Positions 8,870-17,374 are shown, counted from the stretch's first letter. The stretch: 64,000 bases of DNA from Burkholderiaceae bacterium (GCA_018780645.1 JADMJJ010000047.1:1-64000); one strand, 5' to 3'. Notes: a model not told the origin generated them from the letters alone. Numbers and translations are program-made.

Positions 8870-10477
8870 ATGAGCCGCGCCTATTCCGATCTTGCCTTCA
8901 CGCCCACCGTGCGTGCCATGCAAACGCGCATGGGCAGCCGCTCGGCCTATGCGCCGCTGGACCATACCGAAGATCGCCGCGATGCCCTCACCGAGCGCGA
9001 GGCCGGGTTCATCCATGCTCGCGACGGCTTCTATCAAGCGACCGTGGGCGAGACCGGTTGGCCCTATGTGCAGTTCCGAGGTGGCCCGACCGGCTTCCTG
9101 AAAGTGCTCGACGCCAAGACCATCGGGTATGCGGACTTCCGCGGAAACGTGCAGTACATCAGCGTCGGCAATCTGCAGAACAACGATCGTGTTTCCATCA
9201 TCCTGATGGACTACGCCCATCAGCGCCGTCTGAAGATAATGGGGCGCGTGCGCATGGTGGGTGCGGATGACGCCCCGGAACTGATGGCACGCCTTGCAAT
9301 GCCCCAGTACGGCGCCCATGTCGAACGGGCCATGCTCATCACGGTGGAGGCCTTCGACTGGAATTGCCCTCAGCACATCACGCCGCGCTTCACGGAGGCT
9401 GAGGTGAACGAGGCCGTGGCTCCGTTGCGAGCCGAACTTACACAGGCCAAAGCCGAACTCGCACGCGTTCAGCGCGAGGCGACCAACGCGCCTGCCGTCG
9501 AGCTGCGCCTTGGCAAGGGTCCCTTGCCCCTGCGCATCAGCGGCGTTCGCCAACTCACGCCAAGAGTGCGCGCCTACGAGCTACGCAGCCTGGACGGCAG
9601 CGAGTTGCCGCCGGTGCGGGCGGGCTCGCACCTGGATTTGCCACTGCGTTTGCTTAATGGCACGCTCAGCACGCGGCGCTACTCCATCAGCTCAAATCCG
9701 CGCCGCCGAGATGCCTACGAGATTGCCGTGTTGCGCGAAGACGCCGGCAGCGGCGGCTCGGCGGCCGTACATGCCAGCTACCAGCTCGACATGGTCTTGC
9801 ACTGCGGCTTGCCGGGCAATGACTTTGCCCTCGCGGCCGATGCTGATGCCCCGGTGCTGCTCATCGCCGGCGGCATCGGCATCACGCCGATCAAGGCAAT
9901 GGCGCAGGAACTGCAGGCGGCCGGCCGGCGTGTTGAGCTTCACTATGCCATGCGTTCGCGCCTCGATGCGGCCTATCTGGATCGCCTCGAACGTGAGTTC
10001 GGTGCCCAATTGCACAGCTATGCGGCGGACCAGCATGAACGACTCGACCCGGCCGGCTTGATACAAGCCGCGGCACCGGGAACTCACATTTATGTATGCG
10101 GGCCCGTCCGCCTGATCGACGCCGTGCATGACGCAGCCCGCCGCGCCGGGCTGCCTGTCGAGCAGGTGCACGCAGAGCACTTTGCGGTGTCCAAGCCGAC
10201 CGGGCAACAACGCAGCATCAACGTGACCCTGCAGCGCAGCGGCAAAAGCATAGAGGTGCCGGCGACCGAGACCATTCTGGATGCCTTGGAGCGCGCCGGT
10301 GTTGAAGCGTCATCTGGCTGCCGCAGTGGCAGCTGTGGGCAATGCGCGGTGAAGGTATTGAAAGGCAAACCCGAGCACAGGGACTTCGTGCTGAGCGACG
10401 TCGAACGTGCCCAGGGCGCGCTGATGTGCATATGTGTGTCGCGCGCCGAGAGTGAACACCTCACGTTGGACCTGTGA
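8870..10477 (+). CDS. PNPOx-like/ferredoxin-NADP reductase/2Fe-2S three-module flavoprotein
   Basis: 535 residues in three modules. Residues about 35-165 are a pyridoxamine-5-phosphate-oxidase-like split barrel (FMN or F420 fold). About 215-420 are an FAD/NAD reductase of the phthalate dioxygenase reductase/VanB type, with RRYSIS for FAD, GGIGITP and YVCGP for NAD. About 450-535 are a plant-type 2Fe-2S ferredoxin with cysteines in C-x4-C-x2-C (GCRSGSCGQC) and a later MCIC. A helical charged linker (about 180-210) joins barrel and reductase. It probably moves electrons from NAD(P)H to a flavin substrate or partner oxygenase. No oxygenase gene is beside it. ATG at 8870 was chosen over one 14 codons upstream. 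The partner is unknown. Confidence 0.85.
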   Translation: MSRAYSDLAFTPTVRAMQTRMGSRSAYAPLDHTEDRRDALTEREAGFIHARDGFYQATVGETGWPYVQFRGGPTGFLKVLDAKTIGYADFRGNVQYISVGNLQNNDRVSIILMDYAHQRRLKIMGRVRMVGADDAPELMARLAMPQYGAHVERAMLITVEAFDWNCPQHITPRFTEAEVNEAVAPLRAELTQAKAELARVQREATNAPAVELRLGKGPLPLRISGVRQLTPRVRAYELRSLDGSELPPVRAGSHLDLPLRLLNGTLSTRRYSISSNPRRRDAYEIAVLREDAGSGGSAAVHASYQLDMVLHCGLPGNDFALAADADAPVLLIAGGIGITPIKAMAQELQAAGRRVELHYAMRSRLDAAYLDRLEREFGAQLHSYAADQHERLDPAGLIQAAAPGTHIYVCGPVRLIDAVHDAARRAGLPVEQVHAEHFAVSKPTGQQRSINVTLQRSGKSIEVPATETILDALERAGVEASSGCRSGSCGQCAVKVLKGKPEHRDFVLSDVERAQGALMCICVSRAESEHLTLDL

Positions 10478-10544
10478 TGCCCTGGGCATCGCCAGATCCG
10501 CCTGCCCTCCATTTGCTACCAGGACTTCAAGAGGAACTCCAGCC

Positions 10545-10712
10545 ATGTTGCCCGCACCGTTTGTTACCGAACTCTTTCCTGAACTCGGCTACGAGGCCGC
10601 CTGGTTCAGCTTCAAGCCATCTGCCTCAGACACGCCGGTGCCGCCCGAGTCACGCTGCAACGCAGTTGTGCAGGTGCAGCCTCCCGCGGCGCCGTCGCCC
10701 GCCACTCACTGA
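10545..10712 (+). CDS. small hypothetical protein
   Basis: Possible 55-residue protein. GAGGAA lies about ten bases before the ATG. The first half is hydrophobic/aromatic (FVTELFPELGYEAAWFSF) and the second half is proline-rich. It fills the gap between the three-module flavoprotein and the 112-residue unknown, in the same direction. No family is recognised, and it could be chance. Confidence 0.35.
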   Translation: MLPAPFVTELFPELGYEAAWFSFKPSASDTPVPPESRCNAVVQVQPPAAPSPATH

Positions 10713-10732
10713 ACTTCACCCGGAGAATTACC

Positions 10733-11071
10733 ATGTACGTTAAGCAAATGCTCACCAAGGCCCGTTCGGACGCTCCCATTACCCCTGTAGAGGCGCGTGA
10801 TGCCATGCTCGGCTGCTTTGTCACCATCCACGGTGAGACGCTCAAACGCGGCGCCAGCTTGCTGGGCAAGCCCCTTAGCGATGATCAGACCGAACAGCAC
10901 GCCACCGTCATCATGAAGGGACTGCTGGGCACGCAGTGGGACAAGCCCACCAAACAGGCGCTGGAAACTGCCAAGGTGCGCATGGACCAGAAGATGAACT
11001 TCTCGCAGGCGCCACAGGATTTGCAGGATCTGCACGACCAGGTTTGCTCCCTGATCGTCAGCAAGGTCTGA
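10733..11071 (+). CDS. hypothetical protein, 112 residues
   Basis: Soluble, mostly helical protein with no signal or membrane segment. It has two cysteines (GCFVTIHG near residue 28 and QVCSLIV near the end) and is rich in lysine, glutamine and methionine. GGAGA precedes the ATG with good spacing. I do not recognise the family. It lies between a redox flavoprotein and a convergent LysR regulator whose stop is 42 bases away. Coding is supported by length, ribosome site and the absence of a better frame. Confidence 0.65.
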   Translation: MYVKQMLTKARSDAPITPVEARDAMLGCFVTIHGETLKRGASLLGKPLSDDQTEQHATVIMKGLLGTQWDKPTKQALETAKVRMDQKMNFSQAPQDLQDLHDQVCSLIVSKV

Positions 11072-11112
11072 GGCAATACGCCTGCGTGCCCAGGCTGCGG
11101 TCGAGGCGGTAT

Positions 11113-12012
11113 TCAGTGCAGCGCCGTGCAGGCACGCAGCCGTTCGATCGCCAGATCCAGAAACGCGCGCGCCTTCTGCGAGGCATGACGACCTTCTCGG
11201 TGCACCAGTTGCACCGGCAGGGGCGCAGTCTCGAACTCGCTCAATACGACCTTGAGACGCCCTTCTCGCAGGTGCTCCGCGACCTGGTAGGACATCAGGC
11301 GCGACAAGCCAAAGCCAGCCACGGCGGCCGCCACCGCCGAATCATTGGTGGTGGTGACCATGCGTGGCTGCACCTTGACGACTTTGGGCGCGCCGTTCTC
11401 CGTCAGGCGCCATTCGGGCGCTGGCGTGACGCCACTGGCCGAAACAATGGTGTGGACCGTCAGCTCGTCCGGACTCTGCGGCGTGCCATGCCGCTCCAGA
11501 TAGCTGGGCGCTGCGCATATCACGCGCCGCACCTTGCCAACCCGGATCGCCTGCATGGACGAGTCAGGCAGTTCTCCGATGCGCAGGGCAATATCGACAC
11601 CTTCGTCCATCATGTTCACGACCCGGTCCAGGAACCAGCAAGAGGCCGTCACCTCGGGATAGCGCTGCAGGTATTCGGTCACGATGGGTGTGACGTAGAG
11701 CGCGCCGAAAAGCACTGGCGCAGTCAGCGTCAGGCGCCCTCGTGGCGCGCCATGCAAGCCGCTCACCGATTCGTCAGCCTCGGCCAGCTCGGCCAGGATG
11801 CGACGGCAATCCTCCACGTAGCGAGCCCCGGCTTCGGTGACACGCACCACCCGGGTGGTACGCGTCAGCAGGCGCACACCCAGATGGCCTTCCAGCTCGC
11901 TGATGGCCCGCGTGACCGCGGGCGGTGAGATGTTGAGCTTGCGCGCGGCGCCGGCAAAACCGCTCGCGTCCACCACCGCAGTGAACACATTGATCAGGTG
12001 CAGTCGGTCCAC
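11113..12012 (-). CDS. LysR-family transcriptional regulator
   Basis: 299 residues with an N-terminal winged HTH (about 1-60; FAGAARKLNISPPAVTRAISELEGHLGVRLL) and a C-terminal periplasmic-binding-like effector domain (about 90-295). It is divergent from the AhpD-like gene at 12159, the usual arrangement for a LysR activator and its target. A GTTCA-N9-TGAAC repeat lies in the shared gap. The effector is unknown. Confidence 0.9.
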   Translation of the reverse strand: MDRLHLINVFTAVVDASGFAGAARKLNISPPAVTRAISELEGHLGVRLLTRTTRVVRVTEAGARYVEDCRRILAELAEADESVSGLHGAPRGRLTLTAPVLFGALYVTPIVTEYLQRYPEVTASCWFLDRVVNMMDEGVDIALRIGELPDSSMQAIRVGKVRRVICAAPSYLERHGTPQSPDELTVHTIVSASGVTPAPEWRLTENGAPKVVKVQPRMVTTTNDSAVAAAVAGFGLSRLMSYQVAEHLREGRLKVVLSEFETAPLPVQLVHREGRHASQKARAFLDLAIERLRACTALH

Positions 12013-12079
12013 TGTTTCTCCTCGCGTAACGGTGTCTTGGATTTGCTGGTGATTCTATACAGCGCCGGATTCAAGGACA

Positions 12080-12098
12080 GTTCACCTATTCGCTGAAC
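12080..12098. promoter_or_regulatory. candidate LysR operator
   Basis: GTTCA (12080-12084) and TGAAC (12094-12098) form a perfect inverted repeat with a 9-base spacer, containing the T-N11-A core typical of LysR sites. It lies in the 146-base gap between the divergent LysR and AhpD-like genes. Binding is inferred from position only. Confidence 0.4.
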
Positions 12099-12158
12099 AC
12101 ACGGCGGATGAGACGAAGTCCCAATCGAATTGCCTCTACTACACACCGGAGATTGAAC

Positions 12159-12707
12159 ATGTCCCGTATCAGCATCCCCAGCGTCGAAACCTCGATCGAG
12201 GCCTCCAAGCCCCTGCTCGCAGCAGTCAAACAGCAACTGGGTGTTGTGCCCAATCTGATGAAGCTGGTCGGCCACAGCCCCGCTGCACTGGAAGGCTATC
12301 TGTCGCTGAATGGTGCCCTGGCCAAAGGCAAACTGAGCGTGCAACTGCGTGAGCGCATCGCCCTGGCTATCGCCGAATTCAACGGCTGCGACTATTGCCT
12401 GTCGGCACACAGCTACCTGGCCGCCAATGTCGCCAAGATCAGCAGCAGCGAAATTGACGCTGCCCGTGACGGCCGCTCGGATGACACACGCACAGCCGCG
12501 GCGCTGCATTTTGCCCGCCGCGTGGCCGAAGCCCGCGGCCGCGTCTCGGACGCTGACCTGGCCGCCCTGCGCGCTGCCGACTTCGATGAAGGCAGCGTGG
12601 TCGAGATCGTGCTGAACGTGGCGCTGAACGTACTGACCAACTACGTCAACAACGTGGCCGCCACCGACATCGACTTCCCCGTCGTTACCGCCCGATCGGC
12701 TGCCTGA
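12159..12707 (+). CDS. AhpD-like/carboxymuconolactone decarboxylase family protein
   Basis: 182 residues. The active-site motif C77-x2-C80-x3-H84 (CDYCLSAH), with an upstream glutamate (IAEFNG), matches the alkylhydroperoxidase D branch of the CMD family, whose members reduce peroxides with a thiol pair. The fold is all-helical with no signal peptide. A CGGAG ribosome site precedes ATG 12159. It is divergently arranged with a LysR gene, likely its activator. The physiological reductant is unknown; a thioredoxin and disulfide reductases are encoded nearby. Confidence 0.85.
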   Translation: MSRISIPSVETSIEASKPLLAAVKQQLGVVPNLMKLVGHSPAALEGYLSLNGALAKGKLSVQLRERIALAIAEFNGCDYCLSAHSYLAANVAKISSSEIDAARDGRSDDTRTAAALHFARRVAEARGRVSDADLAALRAADFDEGSVVEIVLNVALNVLTNYVNNVAATDIDFPVVTARSAA

Positions 12708-12848
12708 TGCGGTGCCAGCCGGCCGAGCCTCCGGTGGCCGCGGCCGGCCAATCGAATCACATTGACTCTGGCCATTGAATGGTTCCAACTTGCAGACCAA
12801 GGGGCTACCATCTTCGCGGGCACATGCCCGCGCGGAAGCGGCGTGAAA

Positions 12849-13727
12849 ATGACAAGTCCTGAACTGAAATTGAACGAAGTGCAGGGGCTGCGCCAGGCAT
12901 TGCTGGCCAGCCTGCTGGTCTCGGCCTGGATGGTCGAGGCACGCGACCCCTACACCGGCGGCCACCTTTGGCGCGTGGCGCGCATGGCACACGCGCTGGC
13001 GCTGGAATCGGGCAGCACGCCGCGCGACGCCAGCCGCATCGCCATGGCCGGCTTCCTGCACGACCTGGGCAAGGTGGGCATCCCTGACGCCATCCTGCGC
13101 AAGCCGGGGCGGCTCACCGACGAGGAGTTCGCGACCATCAAGACCCATCCCCGCGTCGGCGCGCGCATGCTGTCTGGCCATCCCTTGGCCGAGCTGGTCG
13201 TCGGCGTGATTCACCACCACCACGAAATGCCCAACGGGCGCGGCTACCCCATGGGTCTGGTGGAAGCGGAAATCCCGCACGACGCGCGCCTGGTGGGCAT
13301 CTGCGATGCCTTCGATGCGATGACCAGCACCCGACCCTATCGCACCGGCATGCCCATCTCGAAAGCCCTGGACATCATCGAATCCGAATTGGGCAGGCAG
13401 TTCGATCTGGCACTGGGCACGACCTTCGTGCGCATGGGTCGGGCTGGTGCATTCGATGCCGTGGTCGGTCACAGCGACGAGGGCATTCCGCTGCAGCATT
13501 GCCCGGCCTGCGGCCCGACGCTGGTTCGCACGCGCAGCGCGCGCGACGGCGATCACCTGGGTTGCCCCGCCTGCGCGGCCCGCTTCACCTGGACCAGCAC
13601 CGAGCAGGGTTTGCATGCCATGCCCACGGGTGAGCATGCCCTGGCGGACGAACTGGAGCCTGGCCTGGACCGGGCGCAGATCGAAGCCCTGGTGCTCGAC
13701 TGGGCCGATGCGATTGCCGGCAGCTGA
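12849..13727 (+). CDS. HD-GYP phosphohydrolase with C-terminal zinc ribbon
   Basis: 292 residues. The HD-GYP domain (about 20-200) has a full metal-site set: the early histidine in YTGGHLWR, HDLGKVGIPD, the later histidines in HPRVG and HHHHE, GRGYP in place of the usual DGxGYP, and the DAFDAMTSTRPYR signature. This family degrades cyclic di-GMP. After it comes a four-cysteine module (CPACG, then CPACA about 23 residues on), which looks like a zinc ribbon. No receiver domain or membrane segment is present. GTG at 12843 is an alternative start. The preceding 140 bases hold a GC-rich inverted repeat that may end the AhpD-like gene. Confidence 0.85.
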   Translation: MTSPELKLNEVQGLRQALLASLLVSAWMVEARDPYTGGHLWRVARMAHALALESGSTPRDASRIAMAGFLHDLGKVGIPDAILRKPGRLTDEEFATIKTHPRVGARMLSGHPLAELVVGVIHHHHEMPNGRGYPMGLVEAEIPHDARLVGICDAFDAMTSTRPYRTGMPISKALDIIESELGRQFDLALGTTFVRMGRAGAFDAVVGHSDEGIPLQHCPACGPTLVRTRSARDGDHLGCPACAARFTWTSTEQGLHAMPTGEHALADELEPGLDRAQIEALVLDWADAIAGS

Positions 13728-13762
13728 AGGCAGCCACCCCAAGACTTCGAAAACATAGACCC

Positions 13763-14284
13763 ATGCGCTACTTTCGCTCGTGTTTGAGCCTTCTTGCATC
13801 GCTACTCGTCTGTGCCTGCAGCTCATTGCCTGGTTCGGGTGGTCATCCGGTCGTGTCCCTGCCCCTGAACTTCGCCTGGGTGGATGGACGCAAGGTCGAG
13901 TACATCACCACCGATATCTCAGACCCGGTCATGGCACAGGCGCTTGGCGTCAATCTGGTGCCTCGGCTGGCGCAGGCCATACCGGGGCCGGGCCGGGTGT
14001 CGGTGGTCGAGCGGGTCTACAAGTTCGTGGACGACTCGCAGATCACCGTCTTCCAGTCGGCGCCATCGCCAACGGGCCCGGCGAATGCGGACGCCTCGTA
14101 CAGCCCGCTCTGGCGCATGGTGCTGGTGCGATGGAACAAGCCCTCGCTGGCCCGGGAGCTGAAATCCGAGGAGCAAATCCTGAGTGCCGAGGAGTCCGAG
14201 GAACTGACGCTGGAAATCACCAACATCGTCGTCAACTGTCCGATCACGCGATCCGTGGACGGCAAGGCGATCGGGGGGCGGTAG
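13763..14284 (+). CDS. putative lipoprotein
   Basis: 173 residues. The N-terminus is a basic residue pair, a leucine-rich core and a cysteine context (VCACSS near residues 16-21) compatible with a lipobox, so it is probably lipid-anchored. The remainder is a soluble domain with mixed strands (FAWVDGRKVEYITTDISD, VERVYKFVDD), ending in a conserved-looking VNCPITRSVDG segment. I do not recognise the family. It follows the HD-GYP gene by 35 bases, so co-transcription is possible. Confidence 0.65.
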   Translation: MRYFRSCLSLLASLLVCACSSLPGSGGHPVVSLPLNFAWVDGRKVEYITTDISDPVMAQALGVNLVPRLAQAIPGPGRVSVVERVYKFVDDSQITVFQSAPSPTGPANADASYSPLWRMVLVRWNKPSLARELKSEEQILSAEESEELTLEITNIVVNCPITRSVDGKAIGGR

Positions 14285-14402
14285 CAGCCGCCTGCGGTCA
14301 ACCTCTACTTGCCACGCGCACGCTGTGGACGTTGCAGGGCCATCTTCGACTTGAAGTAGTAGGCCAGGTTGCCCTTCAAGAGCCCTGAGGCTTCGCGTTC
14401 TT

Positions 14403-14655
14403 CCGTTCGGACTTGTGAACGCGCATCTTGTGCTGGGCAATGACGGCGCAATCCTGGTCGACGCGGGCTTGCCGGACACCCGGGATGTCGTGGAGCAAGC
14501 GTTGCGGGGGCGGAATCTGGCTTGGTCGGACATCAAGCTGATCGTGGTCGCGCACGCCCATATTGACCGTGCCGGCAATGCAGGCCGGATCCGGGAGCTG
14601 CCCGGGGCTCCCGCCTGTGGGCATCAGGGCGATCTGGATCACTACATGCAGCACA
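14403..14655 (+). pseudogene. metallo-beta-lactamase-fold hydrolase, N-terminal relic
   Basis: One frame reads NAHLVLGNDGAILVDAGLP, then a helical stretch, then IKLIVVAHAHIDRAGNAGRIRE and a final GHQGDLDHY. This is the first roughly 80 residues of an MBL-fold enzyme. The metal motif H-x-H-x-D-H is damaged (HAHIDR, histidine replaced by arginine). Homology stops near 14650, where the sequence instead carries an opposite-strand membrane-protein relic. The rest of the enzyme (about two thirds) is missing. It is broken beyond doubt as an MBL enzyme. Confidence 0.65.
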
Positions 14656-14908
14656 AGCAGATGGCTGAGCAGCACGAACGCGAGCAGCAGCCAGACCAGC
14701 GCGGTGAAAGAGAGCTACCGAGTCAGTCCGGCCTGGATGAACAGCATCGGCAGATGGATGGCTGCTACTACCGCGAAGGCCGCGGCCGTCAGGCGCCTGC
14801 GGCGGTATCGAGAAAGACCAGCGACACCGCATTGGTCGCCCCCAGGGCCACGAGCCAAACCTGAACCCGGTATGGAATGCCGGCCAGCGACCGCCAGACA
14901 GTTGCCAT
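14640..14908 (-). pseudogene. polytopic membrane protein relic with frameshift and stop
   Basis: Reading leftward from an ATG at 14908, a frame encodes WRSLAGIPYRVQVWLVALG and a hydrophobic helix ending FLDTAAGA and a stop. The next helices continue in another frame (LTAAAFAVVAAIHLPML) and are interrupted by TAG after AGLTR. Hydrophobic sequence (ALVWLLLAFVLLSHLLVLHVV) then resumes in that second frame. At least one frameshift and one nonsense change therefore lie in a small multi-helix protein, whose end abuts the MBL relic. A further ATG at 14992 starts a lipoprotein-like leader (LLLSAVTLDLGACTT) that also goes nowhere. Confidence 0.6.
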
Positions 14909-15065
14909 GCCGCCTTCACGGCTGCATCGCCCAAGGGTGGTACAGGCCCCCAAGTCCAGGGTGACGGCGCTCAACAGCAGTTTGGTCTTCATGTTTGTGT
15001 TCTTCCAGCTAGACGGGTGAGCCCTGACAGGGAGGTGCCGCCGGTGGATCTAGCCAGAGAGTCGA

Positions 15066-16472
15066 CTAGCCTTTTGGGAGCCCTTGATCGGGCTCCCCTT
15101 CTTTGCGCGCTTCCTGCTCATCGGCAGGCGCGGGAACAACATCGTCCGGCGCCACTGTCGCCGCAGGCAAACGACCAAGCTGCATCTTGGCCAGCCCGGG
15201 ATAGAGCGGGCGGCTCAGCACGCGAGAGACACCGCTCGCGACCAGCGCGCAGGCCATCAGACTCAGCACCATGGCGTGACCATCGACCATTTCCATGACG
15301 ATGATGAAGGATGTCAGCGGTGCCTGCGTTGCCGCGGCAAGGAACCCGACCATACCCAGGGCGATCAGTGTTGCCGCATGCGGATAGTGGGTCAGCAAGG
15401 CCACGTCGTTGCCAAGCGCTGCGCCGATGGCCAAGGATGGCGCAAAGATGCCGGCGGGGACACCGGACCAGGCAGTCAACCAGGTGGCGATGAACTTGAA
15501 CAGAACGTACAGCAGTGGAACAGGCTCCCCGCCCTCCAACATCGCGCGAGTGTAGGAGTAGCCGCTGCCAAAGGTCGCACCGTGAGTGGCAACGCCGATC
15601 ACTGCCACCGCGAACCCGCAAAGAACAGCAAACAGTACCGGGCGAGCTCGGCGCAAGCGACTGGGCCCGTCGCCTGAAAGCCCCCCGAGCGAGGCCAGCA
15701 TCAGCCGTGCGAACAGGCCCCCGGCAAGCCCGCTGAGCAGGGCAGTCAGCAAGCCGGGCCAGAGCAGCGCGGTGCTGACGCCCGGCACGTGGATCACACC
15801 GAAGTACGTGCCGTTGCCATAGGCCGAGACCGCCACCAGGCCGGCAAGCACGATGGCTGATACAAGCAAGCCGCTGCTGCGCTGCTCGGGCGTTCGCGAG
15901 AGCTCCTCAATGGCGAACATCACGCCTGCGAGTGGCGTATTGAATGCTGCCGCGATGCCTGCCGCCCCACCCGCGACGAGCAGACCATGCTCGCTCACCG
16001 CGGAGCGCCTGGGCAGCCAGCGTCGCGCCGCATGCATGATGCCCGCCGCAATTTGCACGGAGGGGCCTTCCCGCCCCAGTGAAAGGCCCCCGAGCAGGCC
16101 GGCCGACGTGAGCGCAATCTTGGCGACACTGAGCTTGACCGAGACGAAGATGCCGCGCTGCTCAGGAGCGACGGCCGGGTCAAGCGTGGCCATCACCTGC
16201 GGAATGCCAGAACCCGCCGCGCCGGGCGCAAAGCGCCGGGTCAGCATCACGATGACGCCGGTGCACAGCGGTGTCCAGAGCAGAGGCGCCCACCACCAGG
16301 CGGTGCGCAGGGAAAAGAAGTGTTCCAGCGCCAGTTCAGTCAGCCAGGTGAAGGCGACGACGGTCAACCCAGCGGCAATGGCCGCAGCGATGACCACGGC
16401 TCGCGCCGCCCATATCCGCCAATCCGACAATTCCCGCTGCAGCGCGGCGATGACGGGCCGGTCTTGCTTCAC
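15066..16472 (-). CDS. ClC-type chloride channel/antiporter
   Basis: 468-residue integral membrane protein of the ClC family. All three anion-path motifs are present: GSGIPQ, GREGPSV with the gating glutamate, and GVPAGIFAP. Around ten to twelve membrane helices are visible, without C-terminal CBS domains. GTG at 16472 is the preferred start because AGAGGG precedes it and it begins just before the first cytoplasmic helix. It is divergent from a MarR gene only 23 bases away, so the two share a compact promoter and MarR may control it. It could move chloride or fluoride; the fluoride-specific branch has different motifs, so chloride/proton exchange is more likely. Confidence 0.9.
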   Translation of the reverse strand: MKQDRPVIAALQRELSDWRIWAARAVVIAAAIAAGLTVVAFTWLTELALEHFFSLRTAWWWAPLLWTPLCTGVIVMLTRRFAPGAAGSGIPQVMATLDPAVAPEQRGIFVSVKLSVAKIALTSAGLLGGLSLGREGPSVQIAAGIMHAARRWLPRRSAVSEHGLLVAGGAAGIAAAFNTPLAGVMFAIEELSRTPEQRSSGLLVSAIVLAGLVAVSAYGNGTYFGVIHVPGVSTALLWPGLLTALLSGLAGGLFARLMLASLGGLSGDGPSRLRRARPVLFAVLCGFAVAVIGVATHGATFGSGYSYTRAMLEGGEPVPLLYVLFKFIATWLTAWSGVPAGIFAPSLAIGAALGNDVALLTHYPHAATLIALGMVGFLAAATQAPLTSFIIVMEMVDGHAMVLSLMACALVASGVSRVLSRPLYPGLAKMQLGRLPAATVAPDDVVPAPADEQEARKEGEPDQGLPKG

Positions 16473-16495
16473 GCACGACCCTCTATCATTCGCTG

Positions 16496-17020
16496 ATGGC
16501 TCATCGCAACACCGACAAGAAACCCGCCCCGACATCTCCGGCCTCGACCGAGGGCGCCGCGATCGGAGATCCCGCTGCACAGGTGCTGCGCCGCTTTCGG
16601 CTGGTGTTCAATGCAGTCAAGACCCATTTTCAGAATGTCGAGAAGAAGGCGGGCATTGGTGGCGCGCAACTCTGGGCGCTCAGCACCATCTCTTCCAGCG
16701 CGGGCCTGGGGGTGAACGATCTCGCCCGTGCCATGGACGTCCACCAGTCCACAGCCAGCAATCTCGTCAAGACCTTGATCGAACGGGAATTGGTTGTGGC
16801 CGCCAAGGACGGGCCGGATCGGCGCACCGTGCAACTGCACGTCCTGCCTGCCGGTAAGCGCGTGCTCAAGCGCGCACCCGGACCTTTCACGGGTGTGCTG
16901 CCGCAGGCGCTGGCCAGCCTCGACGCGAAGACCTTGAAGCGGCTGGACGAAGACCTGGCCGAACTGATTGCAGTCTTGGGTACCGATGAGCGCGCGGCGA
17001 ACATTCCGCTCGGTCAGTAA
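16496..17020 (+). CDS. MarR-family transcriptional regulator
   Basis: 174 residues with a winged-helix core at about 30-140 (LWALSTISSSAGLGVNDLARAM, then DVHQSTASNLVKTLIERELV, and the wing DGPDRRTVQLHVL). An extended, proline-rich N-terminus precedes it. It starts 23 bases from the start of the divergent ClC gene, so autoregulation with control of that channel is plausible. The ligand is unknown. Confidence 0.88.
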   Translation: MAHRNTDKKPAPTSPASTEGAAIGDPAAQVLRRFRLVFNAVKTHFQNVEKKAGIGGAQLWALSTISSSAGLGVNDLARAMDVHQSTASNLVKTLIERELVVAAKDGPDRRTVQLHVLPAGKRVLKRAPGPFTGVLPQALASLDAKTLKRLDEDLAELIAVLGTDERAANIPLGQ

Positions 17021-17070
17021 GCCCAAGTCCACCTGAGTGGCCTTGGCCGGCGCGCTTCCCGCTCTTGGCA

Positions 17071-17268
17071 TTATTGGTTCGGGTACTGAAGGTCGACACG
17101 CCGGTTCTGCGCGTGTGCGGCTTCGTCGTGCCCGGTCGCCTTGGGGCGCTCCTTGCCCCAACTGACGGCCTCCAACTGGCCGGCTTTCACGCCGTAGACG
17201 CTCAACGCCCGCACAAGCGCTTCGGCCCGCTGCTGGCCCAGTGCCAAGTTGTACGCGGTAGCTTTCAT
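17071..17268 (-). pseudogene. OmpA/Pal C-terminal domain remnant
   Basis: A 65-residue frame that matches only the last half of an OmpA-like peptidoglycan-binding domain: [17 protein letters not shown], then [14 protein letters not shown] and [10 protein letters not shown] signal peptide, lipobox and the first half of the domain are missing, and an in-frame TAA occurs about 25 codons upstream. GGAG sits eight bases before the ATG, so the fragment could still be translated, but it has no export signal. Best read as a truncated gene. Confidence 0.65.
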
Positions 17269-17374
17269 GGGCGAGTCTCCGGTTTTTAAGTAACGCTTCG
17301 CTTCGAGCGCGGAAGCAGATTATGCGGCAGCTATATTTGTCCAAATCCACATTGAGAGATTGCGGGGTTTTGGC

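Noticed and set aside
12708-12848. GC-rich inverted repeat (GCCGGCC...GGCCGGC) after the AhpD-like gene
   Set aside because: A terminator is possible, but the loop is long and such GC-rich repeats arise easily by chance here, so it was not listed as a feature.
11994-13826. Leftward open frame of 610 codons across the AhpD-like and HD-GYP genes
   Set aside because: Antisense to two genes with clear catalytic motifs; translation is glutamine/histidine/arginine-rich without a fold.
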